A stretch of DNA of 38,651 nucleotides from the IMG/VR virus record IMGVR_UViG_3300044858_003573, positions 1 to 38,651 of that record; one strand, written 5' to 3'. A model generated the notes under the pieces. It did not search any database. It saw only the letters and a list, made by a program, of their open reading frames with translations, and was not told where the DNA came from. The stretch comes from a virus. A program made the translations under genes and the position numbers. Shown piece after piece: positions 7,623-15,482 of this stretch. Within the stretch, counting starts at the first letter, position 1. Every line of letters begins with the position of its first letter.

Positions 7623-8798
7623 ATGCTGCTGACGCTACTGCAGCTCAACCTGCAGTCCTCCGCGCAATACCAGGCATACTGGATCGCGCACGCCGCCGCG
7701 AGTTGGCCGGGTGTGCCAACGGGCGCGCAGATTAAGGCTGGCAACCTCTCCAACTCATCGCCCGCGAGTTACAGCGGCAGCGAGCCTGTCACCGACAGCA
7801 GCACGGGCACGCGGACGATTGACGAAGCGACGGCGATCACCGGGCTGACAGCCAGCACTGCGTACACCCTGGCGTGGGTGGTCTGGGATAGCGTTGCAGA
7901 TACATACAGCAATGTTGTTGTCGGTGATGTCACGACAGATGCGGCTGGAAGCGTAATCACCCCGGCAGCGGGCACCTCGACTGCAGGCACCCTGGCCGGA
8001 TCGGCTACCGCCGCTGCTGCAATCACCGAGGCCACTGGCGCGGCCACGACCAACACTCTCGCCGCAGCCTCGACGGCTGCCGCCACGATCACCGCCGCCG
8101 CTGGTGTCGCCACCACCTCAACCATGGCGTCGGGGTCTGCCACTGCGGCGGCGATCACCCCAGCCGCTGGTGCTGCCACGGCCAGCACGTTGACTGCGGC
8201 GGCAACGGCAGCGGCATCCATCACCGCCGCCGCCGGGTCGACAACGGCCAGCACCATGGTCGGCACAGGCCTGACCGCAGGCGCATCGGCGATCACTCCG
8301 GCGGCTGGCTCTACGACGGCCAGCACGCTTGCCGCATCGGCGACGGCCTCTGCTGCAATCACCCCAGCCGCTGGCTCGACGGCAGCCAGCACTCTCGGCG
8401 CAGCATCAACGGCGTCGGCCTCCATTACCCCGGCGGCAGGCGCGGCTGCGGCATCGACGATGGCCAGCGGGTCGTCGACCATCGTCTCCGGGTCCATGAC
8501 GCCCGCAGCCGGGGCCACCACCGCCGCCACGTTCGCCGCCAGTGCCGTGGCCGCATCGGTGGCGATCGCGGCAGCTGGCGCATCGTCGGCGCAGACGATG
8601 GGGGCCAGCGCCACGGCCCGGGCCGCAATTGCAGCCGCGGCTGGCGTTGCAAGCTGCGCGGTACTCTATCCGCCTGCAGGCGAATTCGTGCCCAACCAGC
8701 GCACGCACCTGGTAACTCTACAAAACCGCATGGCCGCAATCCCCCGCGAACGCCGCGTGCTCACCGTCCCGCGCCAAAACCGCGCCCACACCGTATAG
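7623..8798 (+). CDS. Ala/Thr-rich tandem-repeat fibre protein
   Basis: A 391-aa protein in three parts. Residues 1-110 resemble an FN3-like fibre domain (YQAYWIAHAAASW; ITGLTASTAYTLAWVVWD). Residues about 111-345 are eleven imperfect repeats of about 22 residues with the core ITPAAGSTTASTLAASATA. A short basic tail follows, with alternating VTLQNR, VTVPRQNR and HTV motifs common at the ends of phage adhesin-block proteins. The repeat probably forms an extended shaft or solenoid at the virion surface. Only Ala, Thr, Ser, Gly, Ile and Pro dominate it. The repeat phase is preserved across all units, so it is selected rather than random low complexity. Confidence 0.7.
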   Translation: MLLTLLQLNLQSSAQYQAYWIAHAAASWPGVPTGAQIKAGNLSNSSPASYSGSEPVTDSSTGTRTIDEATAITGLTASTAYTLAWVVWDSVADTYSNVVVGDVTTDAAGSVITPAAGTSTAGTLAGSATAAAAITEATGAATTNTLAAASTAAATITAAAGVATTSTMASGSATAAAITPAAGAATASTLTAAATAAASITAAAGSTTASTMVGTGLTAGASAITPAAGSTTASTLAASATASAAITPAAGSTAASTLGAASTASASITPAAGAAAASTMASGSSTIVSGSMTPAAGATTAATFAASAVAASVAIAAAGASSAQTMGASATARAAIAAAAGVASCAVLYPPAGEFVPNQRTHLVTLQNRMAAIPRERRVLTVPRQNRAHTV

Positions 8799-8806
8799 AG
8801 GCAGAA

Positions 8807-9115
8807 ATGGCAGACACCTATTACACCGACACCGATGGCCTGCTCACGATCGACAAAGACCCCCAGGCCGTGCTGGACTATGCTTTCGACTGGTCTGCCT
8901 GGCTGTCCGCCATCAGCGACACGATCACCGGCACCCCGACCTGGACGCTCGGCACCGGCCTGACCAAGGACAGCCAGAGCAACACGACCACCGTGGCAAC
9001 CGCCTTTATTTCCGGCGGCCAGGTGGGATCAAAAGCGCCAGTGTCCTGCCGGATCACCACCGCAGGCGGGCGAACCGACGAACGCACCGTCTACCTGCAG
9101 ATCGTCAACCGGTAG
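8807..9115 (+). CDS. Fibre-tail adaptor-like (Gp77-type) structural protein
   Basis: A 102-aa protein with the sequence DKDPQAVLDYAFDWSAWL near its start, then ISDTITGTPTWTLGTG and an Ig-like strand set ending RTDERTVYLQIVNR. This pattern is common in phages next to fibre genes, where it is called a fibre-tail adaptor or Gp77-like protein. It closes the inserted surface-protein block. A 54-bp gap with a repeated motif separates it from the next gene. The Ig-like fold is inferred from pattern only. Confidence 0.65.
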   Translation: MADTYYTDTDGLLTIDKDPQAVLDYAFDWSAWLSAISDTITGTPTWTLGTGLTKDSQSNTTTVATAFISGGQVGSKAPVSCRITTAGGRTDERTVYLQIVNR

Positions 9116-9117
9116 CG

Positions 9118-9142
9118 GTGCCATTTTTCCCCCTGAACTTTT
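9118..9142 (+). repeat. 25-bp intergenic repeat, copy 1
   Basis: A 25-bp sequence, GTGCCATTTTTCCCCCTGAA plus five bases, recurs exactly at 12867-12891. In both places the repeat ends 27 nt before an ATG. No Shine-Dalgarno sequence is obvious before the gene at 9170. It may be a promoter or binding site, or a module-junction sequence. Confidence 0.75.
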
Positions 9143-9169
9143 GGCGCCGCCTGGTGCACCCTTGCCACC

Positions 9170-9736
9170 ATGACCGTAGCCATCCCCACCATCGAGCCGC
9201 AGTCCATCACCGCCGGTGACACTGCGGCGTGGAAAAAGTCTCTCGGCGACTACCCTGCCAATGACTCCTGGGTCCTGGCCTACACGCTGATCAACGCCAC
9301 CAGCAAGATCACCATCACCGCCACCGCCAGCGGCGCAGAGCACTCCGTCAGCGTCGCAGCCAGCACCACCGCCGCCTGGGCTCCAGGCACGTATACCTGG
9401 CAGTCGACAGTCACCAAGGGCGCGGAGCGCTACACCATCACCCAGGGCCGCATCACCATCCTGCAGAACCTGGCCGCCGCGACCCTGCTCGACACCCGCA
9501 GCGCTGCCCGCAAGGCCCTGGACGCTGCCGATCTTGCCCTGGCCACCTACGGCGCCAAAGCCTACCTGCAGGAGTACCAGATTGGCGACCGCCGCCAGCG
9601 CTTTGCCGACCCCTCCAGTTTCATGGCATGGCGCGACAAGCTCAGGGCCGAAGTCGCCCGCGAAGACAACGTCGCCCGCCTCAAGGCCGGCCTGGCGCCC
9701 AAAAACCTGCTATTCACAAGGTTCACCGCCCGATGA
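9170..9736 (+). CDS. Ig-like domain protein with gpW-like C-terminus, candidate head-completion protein
   Basis: A 188-aa protein. Residues 1-105 are a beta-sandwich-like domain (PTIEPQSITAGDTAAWKKSL... YTWQSTVTKG). Residues 106-188 are helical with YQIGDRRQRFADPSSFMAW, the same order of elements as lambda gpW (helix, DGRR-type beta hairpin, helix). Its location between terminase and portal is exactly that of gpW. It would plug the head after packaging and form the head-tail interface. The gpW comparison is my pattern-based inference. It overlaps the portal gene by 4 nt. Confidence 0.6.
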   Translation: MTVAIPTIEPQSITAGDTAAWKKSLGDYPANDSWVLAYTLINATSKITITATASGAEHSVSVAASTTAAWAPGTYTWQSTVTKGAERYTITQGRITILQNLAAATLLDTRSAARKALDAADLALATYGAKAYLQEYQIGDRRQRFADPSSFMAWRDKLRAEVAREDNVARLKAGLAPKNLLFTRFTAR

Positions 9737-11304
9737 TGCCAACCACCCAGCGCCCGGGCATCGTGTCGCGCATCATGCGCGCCCTGGTCGCCAAGCCAGC
9801 GCCGCGCCAGGTGCAGCAGCGCAACTACGCCGCCGCCCAAGTCAACAGGCTGACGCACGGCTGGTCTGTGCACAACTCCAGCGCCAACGCCGACATTTTC
9901 CGCAGCCTGGACAAACTGCGCGCCCGATCACGCCAGCTCGCGCAAAACGATGAGTACGTCAAACGCTGGCTCAGCATGGTCTGCACCAACGTCGTGGGCC
10001 CGGCCGGCTTTCGCTTCCAGGCCCGCGTGTACAACAGCCCAGGCCAGCCCGACCAGCTGGGCAATGACGCCATCGAGGCCGCCTGGCAGCGCTGGTCCAA
10101 GGTCTGCGACGTGGCAGGCCGAAACCGCCTGAACGACCTGCTGCAGATCAACATCAAGGCCGTCGCCCGTGACGGCGAATGCCTTATCCACCTGGTGCGC
10201 GGCGCGGAGGCTGGCAACCCCTTCGGCCTGGCCCTGCAGCTCCTGGACGTGAACCGGCTGGACACGCAGCTCCAGCGCCCCGAGGCGCCTGGCGTGAACG
10301 CCATCCGCATGGGCATCGAGGTCAACCGCTACAACCGCCCGCTGGCCTACTGGCTGCGCATCAAGAACCCGGGCGATGTCTATGGCGGCGTGGTCGCCGG
10401 CGCCAGCCTCTCCACCCATGAGCGCTTCGACGCGGCTGACATCATCCACGCCTTCATCAGCGACGACGCCGAGCAGGTGCGCGGCGTGCCATGGGCCCAT
10501 GCCGCCATGATGCGCCTGAACAACCGGGGCGGGTATGAGGAGGCCGCCATCATCGCTGCGCGCGTCGGCGCCAGCAAGATGGGCTTTTTCACCACACCAG
10601 ACGGCCAGGCCGAGGTGCTCAGCACCGGCAAGATCGACGACGGCACCGAGGGCGACGAACAGCCGCTGGCCATGGACGCAGACGCTGGCACCTTCCAAAG
10701 CCTGCCCGAGGGCGTCCAGTTCACGCCCTTCAACCCGGAATACCCCACGGCGATGTTCGCCGACTTCATCAAGGCCAACCTGCGCGGCACCGCGTCTGGC
10801 CTGGGGGTGGCCTACCACGCGCTGGCCAACGACCTGGAGGGCGTGAGCTTCTCCAGCATCCGCAGCGGCACGCTCGAGGAGCGCGACAGCTGGATGGTGA
10901 TCCAGGAATGGTTTGTAGGCGCGGTGATGGAGCGCATCCACACCGAGTTCATGGCCGCCGCGCTGAGCTTTGGCCAGATCACCATGCCCAACGGCAGCGC
11001 GCTGCCACTGGCCAAGCGTGAAAAGTTCATGGCCCACACCTTCCAGGGCCGCCGCTGGGAGTGGGTCGACCCCCGCGCCGACATCGAGGCAGACATCAAC
11101 GCCATCAACGCTGGCCTGAAGTCCCCGCAGTCCGTGGCTGCCAAGCTCGGCCTGGACTACGAAGATCTGCTGATCGAGATCAAAGCCGCCGCCGACATGC
11201 GCAAGCGCCTGGGCGTCGAGCTGGCCGGCACACCCAACCCCCAACAACTTGCCGCAGCAGCTGGAGCCGCTGCGGGCCAAGCCAACGCAACATCAAAAGA
11301 GTAG
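9733..11304 (+). CDS. Portal protein (lambda gpB family)
   Basis: This 523-aa protein is the dodecameric vertex through which DNA enters and leaves. N-terminal features typical of the lambda-family portal are present: LTHGWSVHNSSANADIF, DKLRARSRQLAQNDEYVKRW and NVVGPAGFRFQARV. The clip/stem region follows around GASKMGFFTTPDG, then the conserved FSSIRSGTLEERDSW. Length matches the family (about 500-530 aa). The start is one of two adjacent ATGs overlapping the upstream TGA. The C-terminus is Ala/Gln-rich and flexible. Confidence 0.95.
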   Translation: MMPTTQRPGIVSRIMRALVAKPAPRQVQQRNYAAAQVNRLTHGWSVHNSSANADIFRSLDKLRARSRQLAQNDEYVKRWLSMVCTNVVGPAGFRFQARVYNSPGQPDQLGNDAIEAAWQRWSKVCDVAGRNRLNDLLQINIKAVARDGECLIHLVRGAEAGNPFGLALQLLDVNRLDTQLQRPEAPGVNAIRMGIEVNRYNRPLAYWLRIKNPGDVYGGVVAGASLSTHERFDAADIIHAFISDDAEQVRGVPWAHAAMMRLNNRGGYEEAAIIAARVGASKMGFFTTPDGQAEVLSTGKIDDGTEGDEQPLAMDADAGTFQSLPEGVQFTPFNPEYPTAMFADFIKANLRGTASGLGVAYHALANDLEGVSFSSIRSGTLEERDSWMVIQEWFVGAVMERIHTEFMAAALSFGQITMPNGSALPLAKREKFMAHTFQGRRWEWVDPRADIEADINAINAGLKSPQSVAAKLGLDYEDLLIEIKAAADMRKRLGVELAGTPNPQQLAAAAGAAAGQANATSKE

Positions 11305-11306
11305 AC

Positions 11307-12812
11307 ATGACAATGCGTATCACGATGAACCAGGCCCGCATGGGCGAGTCTGGGAGCCTGCTGACGGCAGGCAGCACAAACACGGTCTCCGATGCGTTTG
11401 GCGCGGCCATGGTGGGCGCTGGGTATGCGACGGATACGGATGGCGCGCTGACGCCGCCGGACTCCGAGCCAGTGCGCCTATCAGCTGATGGCACATCCCT
11501 GGTGTCAGGGGATGGGAATCGCCTGTTCTTTTCCCCATCTGGCAGCGTGCTGATCGCGGGGTTTGGTGATTCGATCACCGATCAGAACTCGCTCGTCAAC
11601 TCGACGCAAAGCTATCTGTATGCAAACGGCTACATGACCTGGGCCAGCATTCTCAGCGGCGGGAAACTGACGTTCACGGATGCCATCAATTACGGCGTCG
11701 CAGGCGACACAACTACGCAGATGGTTGCCCGTCTGTCAACGACACTTGCTGCAATCTACGCATCGGGCGCAAAGTATTGCGTTGTGCTGGCTGGCACTAA
11801 CGATGTGTACGGCGGCGTGACCTACGCACAGACCATTGCAAACCTTGCGACGATCTATGGCGGCTTTCTTAGCCTAAATATTGTTCCGGTAATCGTGCCG
11901 ATATTGCCAAGGGCAAGAGATGCGGCGTCTGGCTCAATGCTTACCGCAGACCGGCAGAAGCTGCAGCGCATCAACAACTGGATTCGTGAATACGCACGCA
12001 CAACGCCTAACGTGGTGATTGCAGACCCGACTCTCAACATCGTGGATCAGGCTGTGACCAATGGCGACCCGATCGGCGCATTGTTGGCAAACACAACCGC
12101 GTACACCTACGATGGGCTGCACCCTGCGGCCCGTGGCGCGTACTGGATCGGCAAAGCAATTTGCGACGCTTTGCAATATCGTCTCTCTGGCATTTCTCAA
12201 GCCCTGTGGTCGCAGATCGACACCTACGACGCCACAAACAACCCGTCGGGCAACCTGCTGGCAAACGGCTACATGACGGGCACAGGCGGCACCAACGGCA
12301 CTGGGTCGAGCGGAAGCGTTGCGACTTCTTGGACGGCGCGAAGGCTCGTCGGAACCACTGGCGCTCTGGTGTGCAGCAAAACCACAGTCACCGCAGGAAA
12401 CGGAACGACCTACCCGCAGCAGACCATCGCGTTTACTGCCACTGCAGGGTCTGCCACGGAAGAGCTGCAGGTCTATCAACAAGTATTCCCAAGCGGAACT
12501 ACCTACGCAGTGGGCGACACGGTTTATGCGGAATGCGATGTCTCCGTATCCGGCATTACTGCGGCATCGTTCCGAAGCATTTACTTGAAGTGCGCCGATG
12601 ATGGTGTAGACAGTCGAATCGGGCAGCCAAGCGGGGCGGGCTACATGCCTGACAGCACCTGGAGCGGCACAATGCGCAGCCCTGCATTTGTCATTAAGGC
12701 TGGAACGACGGCGATCACAGTTTCAATGCACGCGCAGATTGATGGAACCGTCGCCAGCGCAGGCGTCACGGTAAATTTCAGCCGCGTGGCACTGCGCAAG
12801 GTTGGCGTGTAA
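11307..12812 (+). CDS. SGNH/GDSL-type hydrolase fused to phage attachment and carbohydrate-binding-like domains
   Basis: A 501-aa protein. Residues 1-60 (MNQARMGESGSLLTAGSTNTV) resemble short phage virion proteins and may be the attachment part. The SGNH hydrolase domain carries FGDSIT (nucleophile S89), NYGVAGDTT, GTNDV and DGLHP (D269, H272), covering the catalytic blocks. Residues about 310-501 form a beta-sandwich region like a carbohydrate-binding module. It would de-esterify surface polysaccharide, acting as a tail-spike-like enzyme or capsule/O-antigen deacetylase. Its location between portal and capsid is unusual, and its sequence looks less GC-rich. A terminator follows it. Confidence 0.8.
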   Translation: MTMRITMNQARMGESGSLLTAGSTNTVSDAFGAAMVGAGYATDTDGALTPPDSEPVRLSADGTSLVSGDGNRLFFSPSGSVLIAGFGDSITDQNSLVNSTQSYLYANGYMTWASILSGGKLTFTDAINYGVAGDTTTQMVARLSTTLAAIYASGAKYCVVLAGTNDVYGGVTYAQTIANLATIYGGFLSLNIVPVIVPILPRARDAASGSMLTADRQKLQRINNWIREYARTTPNVVIADPTLNIVDQAVTNGDPIGALLANTTAYTYDGLHPAARGAYWIGKAICDALQYRLSGISQALWSQIDTYDATNNPSGNLLANGYMTGTGGTNGTGSSGSVATSWTARRLVGTTGALVCSKTTVTAGNGTTYPQQTIAFTATAGSATEELQVYQQVFPSGTTYAVGDTVYAECDVSVSGITAASFRSIYLKCADDGVDSRIGQPSGAGYMPDSTWSGTMRSPAFVIKAGTTAITVSMHAQIDGTVASAGVTVNFSRVALRKVGV

Positions 12813-12843
12813 TCCCATCCCCTGCCGGTAGGCATCCAAATCA

Positions 12844-12866
12844 GCCACCCCCGGGGTGGCTTTTTT
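12844..12866 (+). terminator. Rho-independent terminator after the SGNH gene
   Basis: GCCACCC pairs with GGGTGGC across a three-base CCG loop and is followed by six T. It lies 31 nt after the esterase stop and immediately before the second copy of the 25-bp repeat. It would separate the esterase transcript from the capsid gene, so the capsid gene needs read-through or its own promoter. Confidence 0.9.
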
Positions 12867-12891
12867 GTGCCATTTTTCCCCCTGAACTTTT
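12867..12891 (+). repeat. 25-bp intergenic repeat, copy 2
   Basis: An exact copy of 9118-9142, placed directly after the terminator T-run and again ending 27 nt before a start codon. Its placement between a terminator and the capsid gene fits a late promoter or activator site. No sigma-70 hexamers are convincing within it. Confidence 0.75.
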
Positions 12892-12918
12892 CCCCCCACC
12901 AGGCCCAACATCAGGGCC

Positions 12919-14793
12919 ATGAAGACAGCCCCCCTCAAGACCATCAAGCCCGGCACCGTCGTGCAGCGCGGCATGCTGTTCGACCGTGCGGCCATCGACG
13001 CCGAGGCGCGCACCGTCCCCCTGGCCTTCGCGTCCGAAACCCCCTACGCGCGCTGGTGGGGCATCGAGGTGCTCGACTGCTCCCCCACCGCCATGCGCAT
13101 GGGTCGGCTCACCAGTGGTGGCCCGCTCCTGTGCGATCACGACACCCGCGACCAGATCGGAGTCATCGAATCAGTGTCACTCGGTGCGGACAAAGTAGCC
13201 CGCGCCGTCGTTCGCTTTGGAAAGAGCGAGCGCGCTGAGGAAGTGTTCCAGGACGTGTTGGACGGCATTCGGCGCAATGTCAGCGTCGGTTACCAGATCC
13301 ACAAGGCCCAGCTGGTCGAGGTCGAAGGCGACCCGGAAAAAGAAGGCGGCGAGGACACCTACCGCGTCACCGACTGGGAGCCGATGGAGATCAGCCTGGT
13401 CTCCGTTCCCGCCGATGCCTCCGTGGGTGTCGGCCGCAGCGCAGGCGAGTCCCCCGTCATCGAAGTTCAACCCGCAAAACCCCATTTTCTCAAGGAGTCC
13501 ACCGTGACCACAGCCGCCCCCGAAGCTGCCCCTGTTGCAGCACCCGCCGCCCCCGCCCTCTCCAGCCAGGATGTCCGCAACCAGGTCGCCCTGGAGCGCA
13601 AGAACATGACCGAGATGCTCGCCCTGGGCGACGTGCACGAGCGCTTCGGCGGCCGCAAGCTGGCCCAGGAAGCCATCGAGCGCGGTGACAGCATCGACGC
13701 CCTGCGCTCGCACATCATGAACGCCATGACGGCCGCGCAGAAGGGCACCACGCCCCCGACGAACCTGGACCTGTCCAAGAAGGACACCCAGCGCTTCAGC
13801 CTGTTCAAGGCCATCAATGCCCTCACGCAGAAGTCCTGGGCCGGTGCCGAGTTCGAGAAAGAGTGCCACGACACCATCCTGCAGCGCACCGGCCTGCGCG
13901 AGGCCGTGCACCAAGGCTTCTACCTGCCCACCGACATCCAGAAGCGCGACCTGACGGTCGGCACGCCCACGGCCGGCGGCAACCTGGTGGCCACCGACCT
14001 GCAGGCCCAGAGCTTCATCGACCTGCTGCGCGCCCGCAGCCGCGCCGCCCAGCTCGGCATGACGATGCTCTCCAACCTGGTGGGCAACGTGTCGATCCCC
14101 AAGCTCACCGGTGCGGCCACGGCCTACTGGCTGGCCAACGAAGCCACGCCCATCACCGAGAGCCAGCAGACGATCGGCCAGCTGGCCCTGGCGCCCAAGA
14201 CGCTGGGCGCCTACACCGAGCTCTCGCGCCTGCTGATGCTGCAAAGCACGCCGGCTGCCGAGGCGCTGGTCATGAACGACCTGGCCAAAGTGCTGGCCCT
14301 GGCGATCGACCTGGCGGTGTTTGAGGGCTCTGGCAGCTCTGGCCAGCCGACGGGCATCAGCCTGACGGCCGGCATCGGCTCGGTCACCGGCGCGTCGATC
14401 GACCTGGCCAAATGCATCGAGTTCCAGACCGATCTGGCAACCGGCAACGCCTTGGCCGATGGTTGTGCATACATCACCACGCCTGCAGTCGCCGGCCTGA
14501 TGAAAGGGCGGGTGCGTGTGTCGTCCACCGACAGCGTCATGCTGTGGTCCGGCTCAGTGCTTGACGGCCAGATCGAAGGCTTCCCGGCCACGACCTCCAC
14601 GCAGCTGACCGCCGCCTCGATGATCTTCGGCGACTTCAGCCAGGTCGTCCTGGCCGAGTGGGGCATGCTTGAGATTGCGCTCAACCCCTACGCCGCATTC
14701 GCCACAGCCATCACCGGCATCCGCGCCATCCAGACGGTCGACGTGGGCATCCGCCAGGCCGCGGCCTTCTCGCGCGCCACGTCCATCAGCTGA
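12919..14793 (+). CDS. Fused prohead protease-scaffold-major capsid protein (HK97 fold)
   Basis: The 624-aa gene product joins three functions. Residues 1 to about 185 are a caudoviral prohead protease of the HK97 gp4 type, with the LLCDHD histidine (H74) and the NVSVGY serine (S122) as catalytic residues. Residues about 195-290 are helical scaffold-like sequence. From about residue 300 the HK97-fold major capsid protein follows (GTPTAGGNLVATDL; FSRATSIS at the end). In most phages these are separate genes. A strong in-frame internal start at 13504 would also give a 429-aa scaffold-capsid product without protease. Self-cleavage is expected to release mature capsid subunits. Confidence 0.92.
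   Translation: MKTAPLKTIKPGTVVQRGMLFDRAAIDAEARTVPLAFASETPYARWWGIEVLDCSPTAMRMGRLTSGGPLLCDHDTRDQIGVIESVSLGADKVARAVVRFGKSERAEEVFQDVLDGIRRNVSVGYQIHKAQLVEVEGDPEKEGGEDTYRVTDWEPMEISLVSVPADASVGVGRSAGESPVIEVQPAKPHFLKESTVTTAAPEAAPVAAPAAPALSSQDVRNQVALERKNMTEMLALGDVHERFGGRKLAQEAIERGDSIDALRSHIMNAMTAAQKGTTPPTNLDLSKKDTQRFSLFKAINALTQKSWAGAEFEKECHDTILQRTGLREAVHQGFYLPTDIQKRDLTVGTPTAGGNLVATDLQAQSFIDLLRARSRAAQLGMTMLSNLVGNVSIPKLTGAATAYWLANEATPITESQQTIGQLALAPKTLGAYTELSRLLMLQSTPAAEALVMNDLAKVLALAIDLAVFEGSGSSGQPTGISLTAGIGSVTGASIDLAKCIEFQTDLATGNALADGCAYITTPAVAGLMKGRVRVSSTDSVMLWSGSVLDGQIEGFPATTSTQLTAASMIFGDFSQVVLAEWGMLEIALNPYAAFATAITGIRAIQTVDVGIRQAAAFSRATSIS
13492..13506 (+). promoter_or_regulatory. Internal ribosome-binding site and in-frame GTG start inside the protease-capsid gene
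   Basis: AAGGAG at 13492-13497 lies 6 nt ahead of GTG at 13504, which is in frame with the full gene (codon 196). Initiation here would make a 429-aa scaffold plus capsid precursor in excess over the protease fusion, analogous to the nested C/Nu3 genes of lambda. The signal is better than that of the full-length start at 12919. Confidence 0.75.
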
Positions 14794-14811
14794 TAGAGGC
14801 AGCAAAGTCTT

Positions 14812-14845
14812 CCCCGCGCGGCCCCATCTGGAGGGCTGCGCGGGG
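14812..14845 (+). other. Strong hairpin after the capsid gene
   Basis: CCCCGCGC at 14812-14819 pairs with GCGCGGGG at 14838-14845. The stem continues through a G-T pair and four more pairs to an 8-nt loop, a 13-bp stem in all. No T-run follows, so it is more likely an mRNA-stabilising or processing hairpin at the 3' side of the capsid message than a terminator. Confidence 0.75.
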
Positions 14846-14871
14846 CAGGCAACGCGCAGGAACAGATCACC

Positions 14872-15096
14872 ATGGTCCAAACCGTCAAACCCCTCAGCCC
14901 GGCCGGCGAAGCCGACTTTGAAGTCGTGCGCGCCATCTGCATCAACGGCGAGCGCGTCGAGCCCGGCACAGTCGTGCGCCTCTCGCGCGTCATCGCCACC
15001 GAGTGCATGGCCGCTGGCAAGGTCAAGCCCGCAGAACCCAAGCCCGCCAAGGCCGCCAAGGCCAAGCCGGCAGACACCCAGGAGCCCGCACCATGA
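14872..15096 (+). CDS. Small head-region protein of unknown function
   Basis: A 74-aa protein following the capsid gene, where lambda has FI. A compact domain contains ICINGERVEPGTVVRLSRVIATECMAAG, a small beta fold seen in short phage head-region proteins that set a G-x-V-E-P-G motif before a helix. The C-terminal 20 residues are Lys/Pro/Ala repeats, probably disordered. It overlaps the next gene by ATGA. A role as packaging accessory or head-tail joining factor is possible but not shown. Confidence 0.65.
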   Translation: MVQTVKPLSPAGEADFEVVRAICINGERVEPGTVVRLSRVIATECMAAGKVKPAEPKPAKAAKAKPADTQEPAP

Positions 15097-15464
15097 GCCA
15101 ATTCAACTTCCCCGGCAATGCCAACACCGTCAGCCTGCTGGCGGCAGTCTCGGCAGCCAACACCGCAGCCGCCACCGGCACCGGCGTCGACCTGATCGAG
15201 TACGAGGGCCCAATTCTTATCACGCAAAACCACGGAGTGAGCACCGGTTCGCTGGCCGGCAAGATCCAGGACAGCGCCGACAACTCCAGCTTCGCCGACA
15301 TCGTGCCGGCCGTCAACTTCGCCAGCGAGACCACCACCGTCGGCGTGCAGCAAGTCACGATCCAGAGCAAGCAAGTCCGCCGCTACATCCGCTACCTCGG
15401 CACCGTGACGACCGGCCCGCAGGTTGTGGCGGTCACCATGAGCGGCAACAAGAAAAGCGTCTAA
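15093..15464 (+). CDS. Head-associated structural protein, decoration-like
   Basis: A 123-aa beta-rich protein with the pattern LIEYEGPILITQNHG... LAGKIQDSADNSSFADI... RRYIRYLGTVTTGPQVVAV. This pattern is frequent immediately downstream of capsid genes in phages of proteobacteria. It may be a capsid decoration or stabilising protein. The start at 15093 overlaps the preceding stop. The longer open frame upstream lies within the preceding gene and is not used. No catalytic motif is visible. Confidence 0.6.
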   Translation: MSQFNFPGNANTVSLLAAVSAANTAAATGTGVDLIEYEGPILITQNHGVSTGSLAGKIQDSADNSSFADIVPAVNFASETTTVGVQQVTIQSKQVRRYIRYLGTVTTGPQVVAVTMSGNKKSV

Positions 15465-15482
15465 CAGCGCCCATTTGCAGCC

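Noticed and set aside
7953-8660. CRISPR-like or tandem DNA repeat array
   Set aside because: The periodicity is at the protein level (about 22 codons) with degenerate DNA, all inside one open frame; no spacers.
9928-11280. 450-codon open frame antisense to the portal gene
   Set aside because: Same third-position GC effect; portal motifs are on the plus strand.
13177-14244. 355-codon open frame antisense to the capsid gene
   Set aside because: Gly/Leu/Asp-rich shadow of the capsid frame, no ribosome-binding site.
14812-14845. Intrinsic terminator after the capsid gene
   Set aside because: The hairpin is strong but is followed by CAGGCAACG with no T-run; kept as a hairpin instead.
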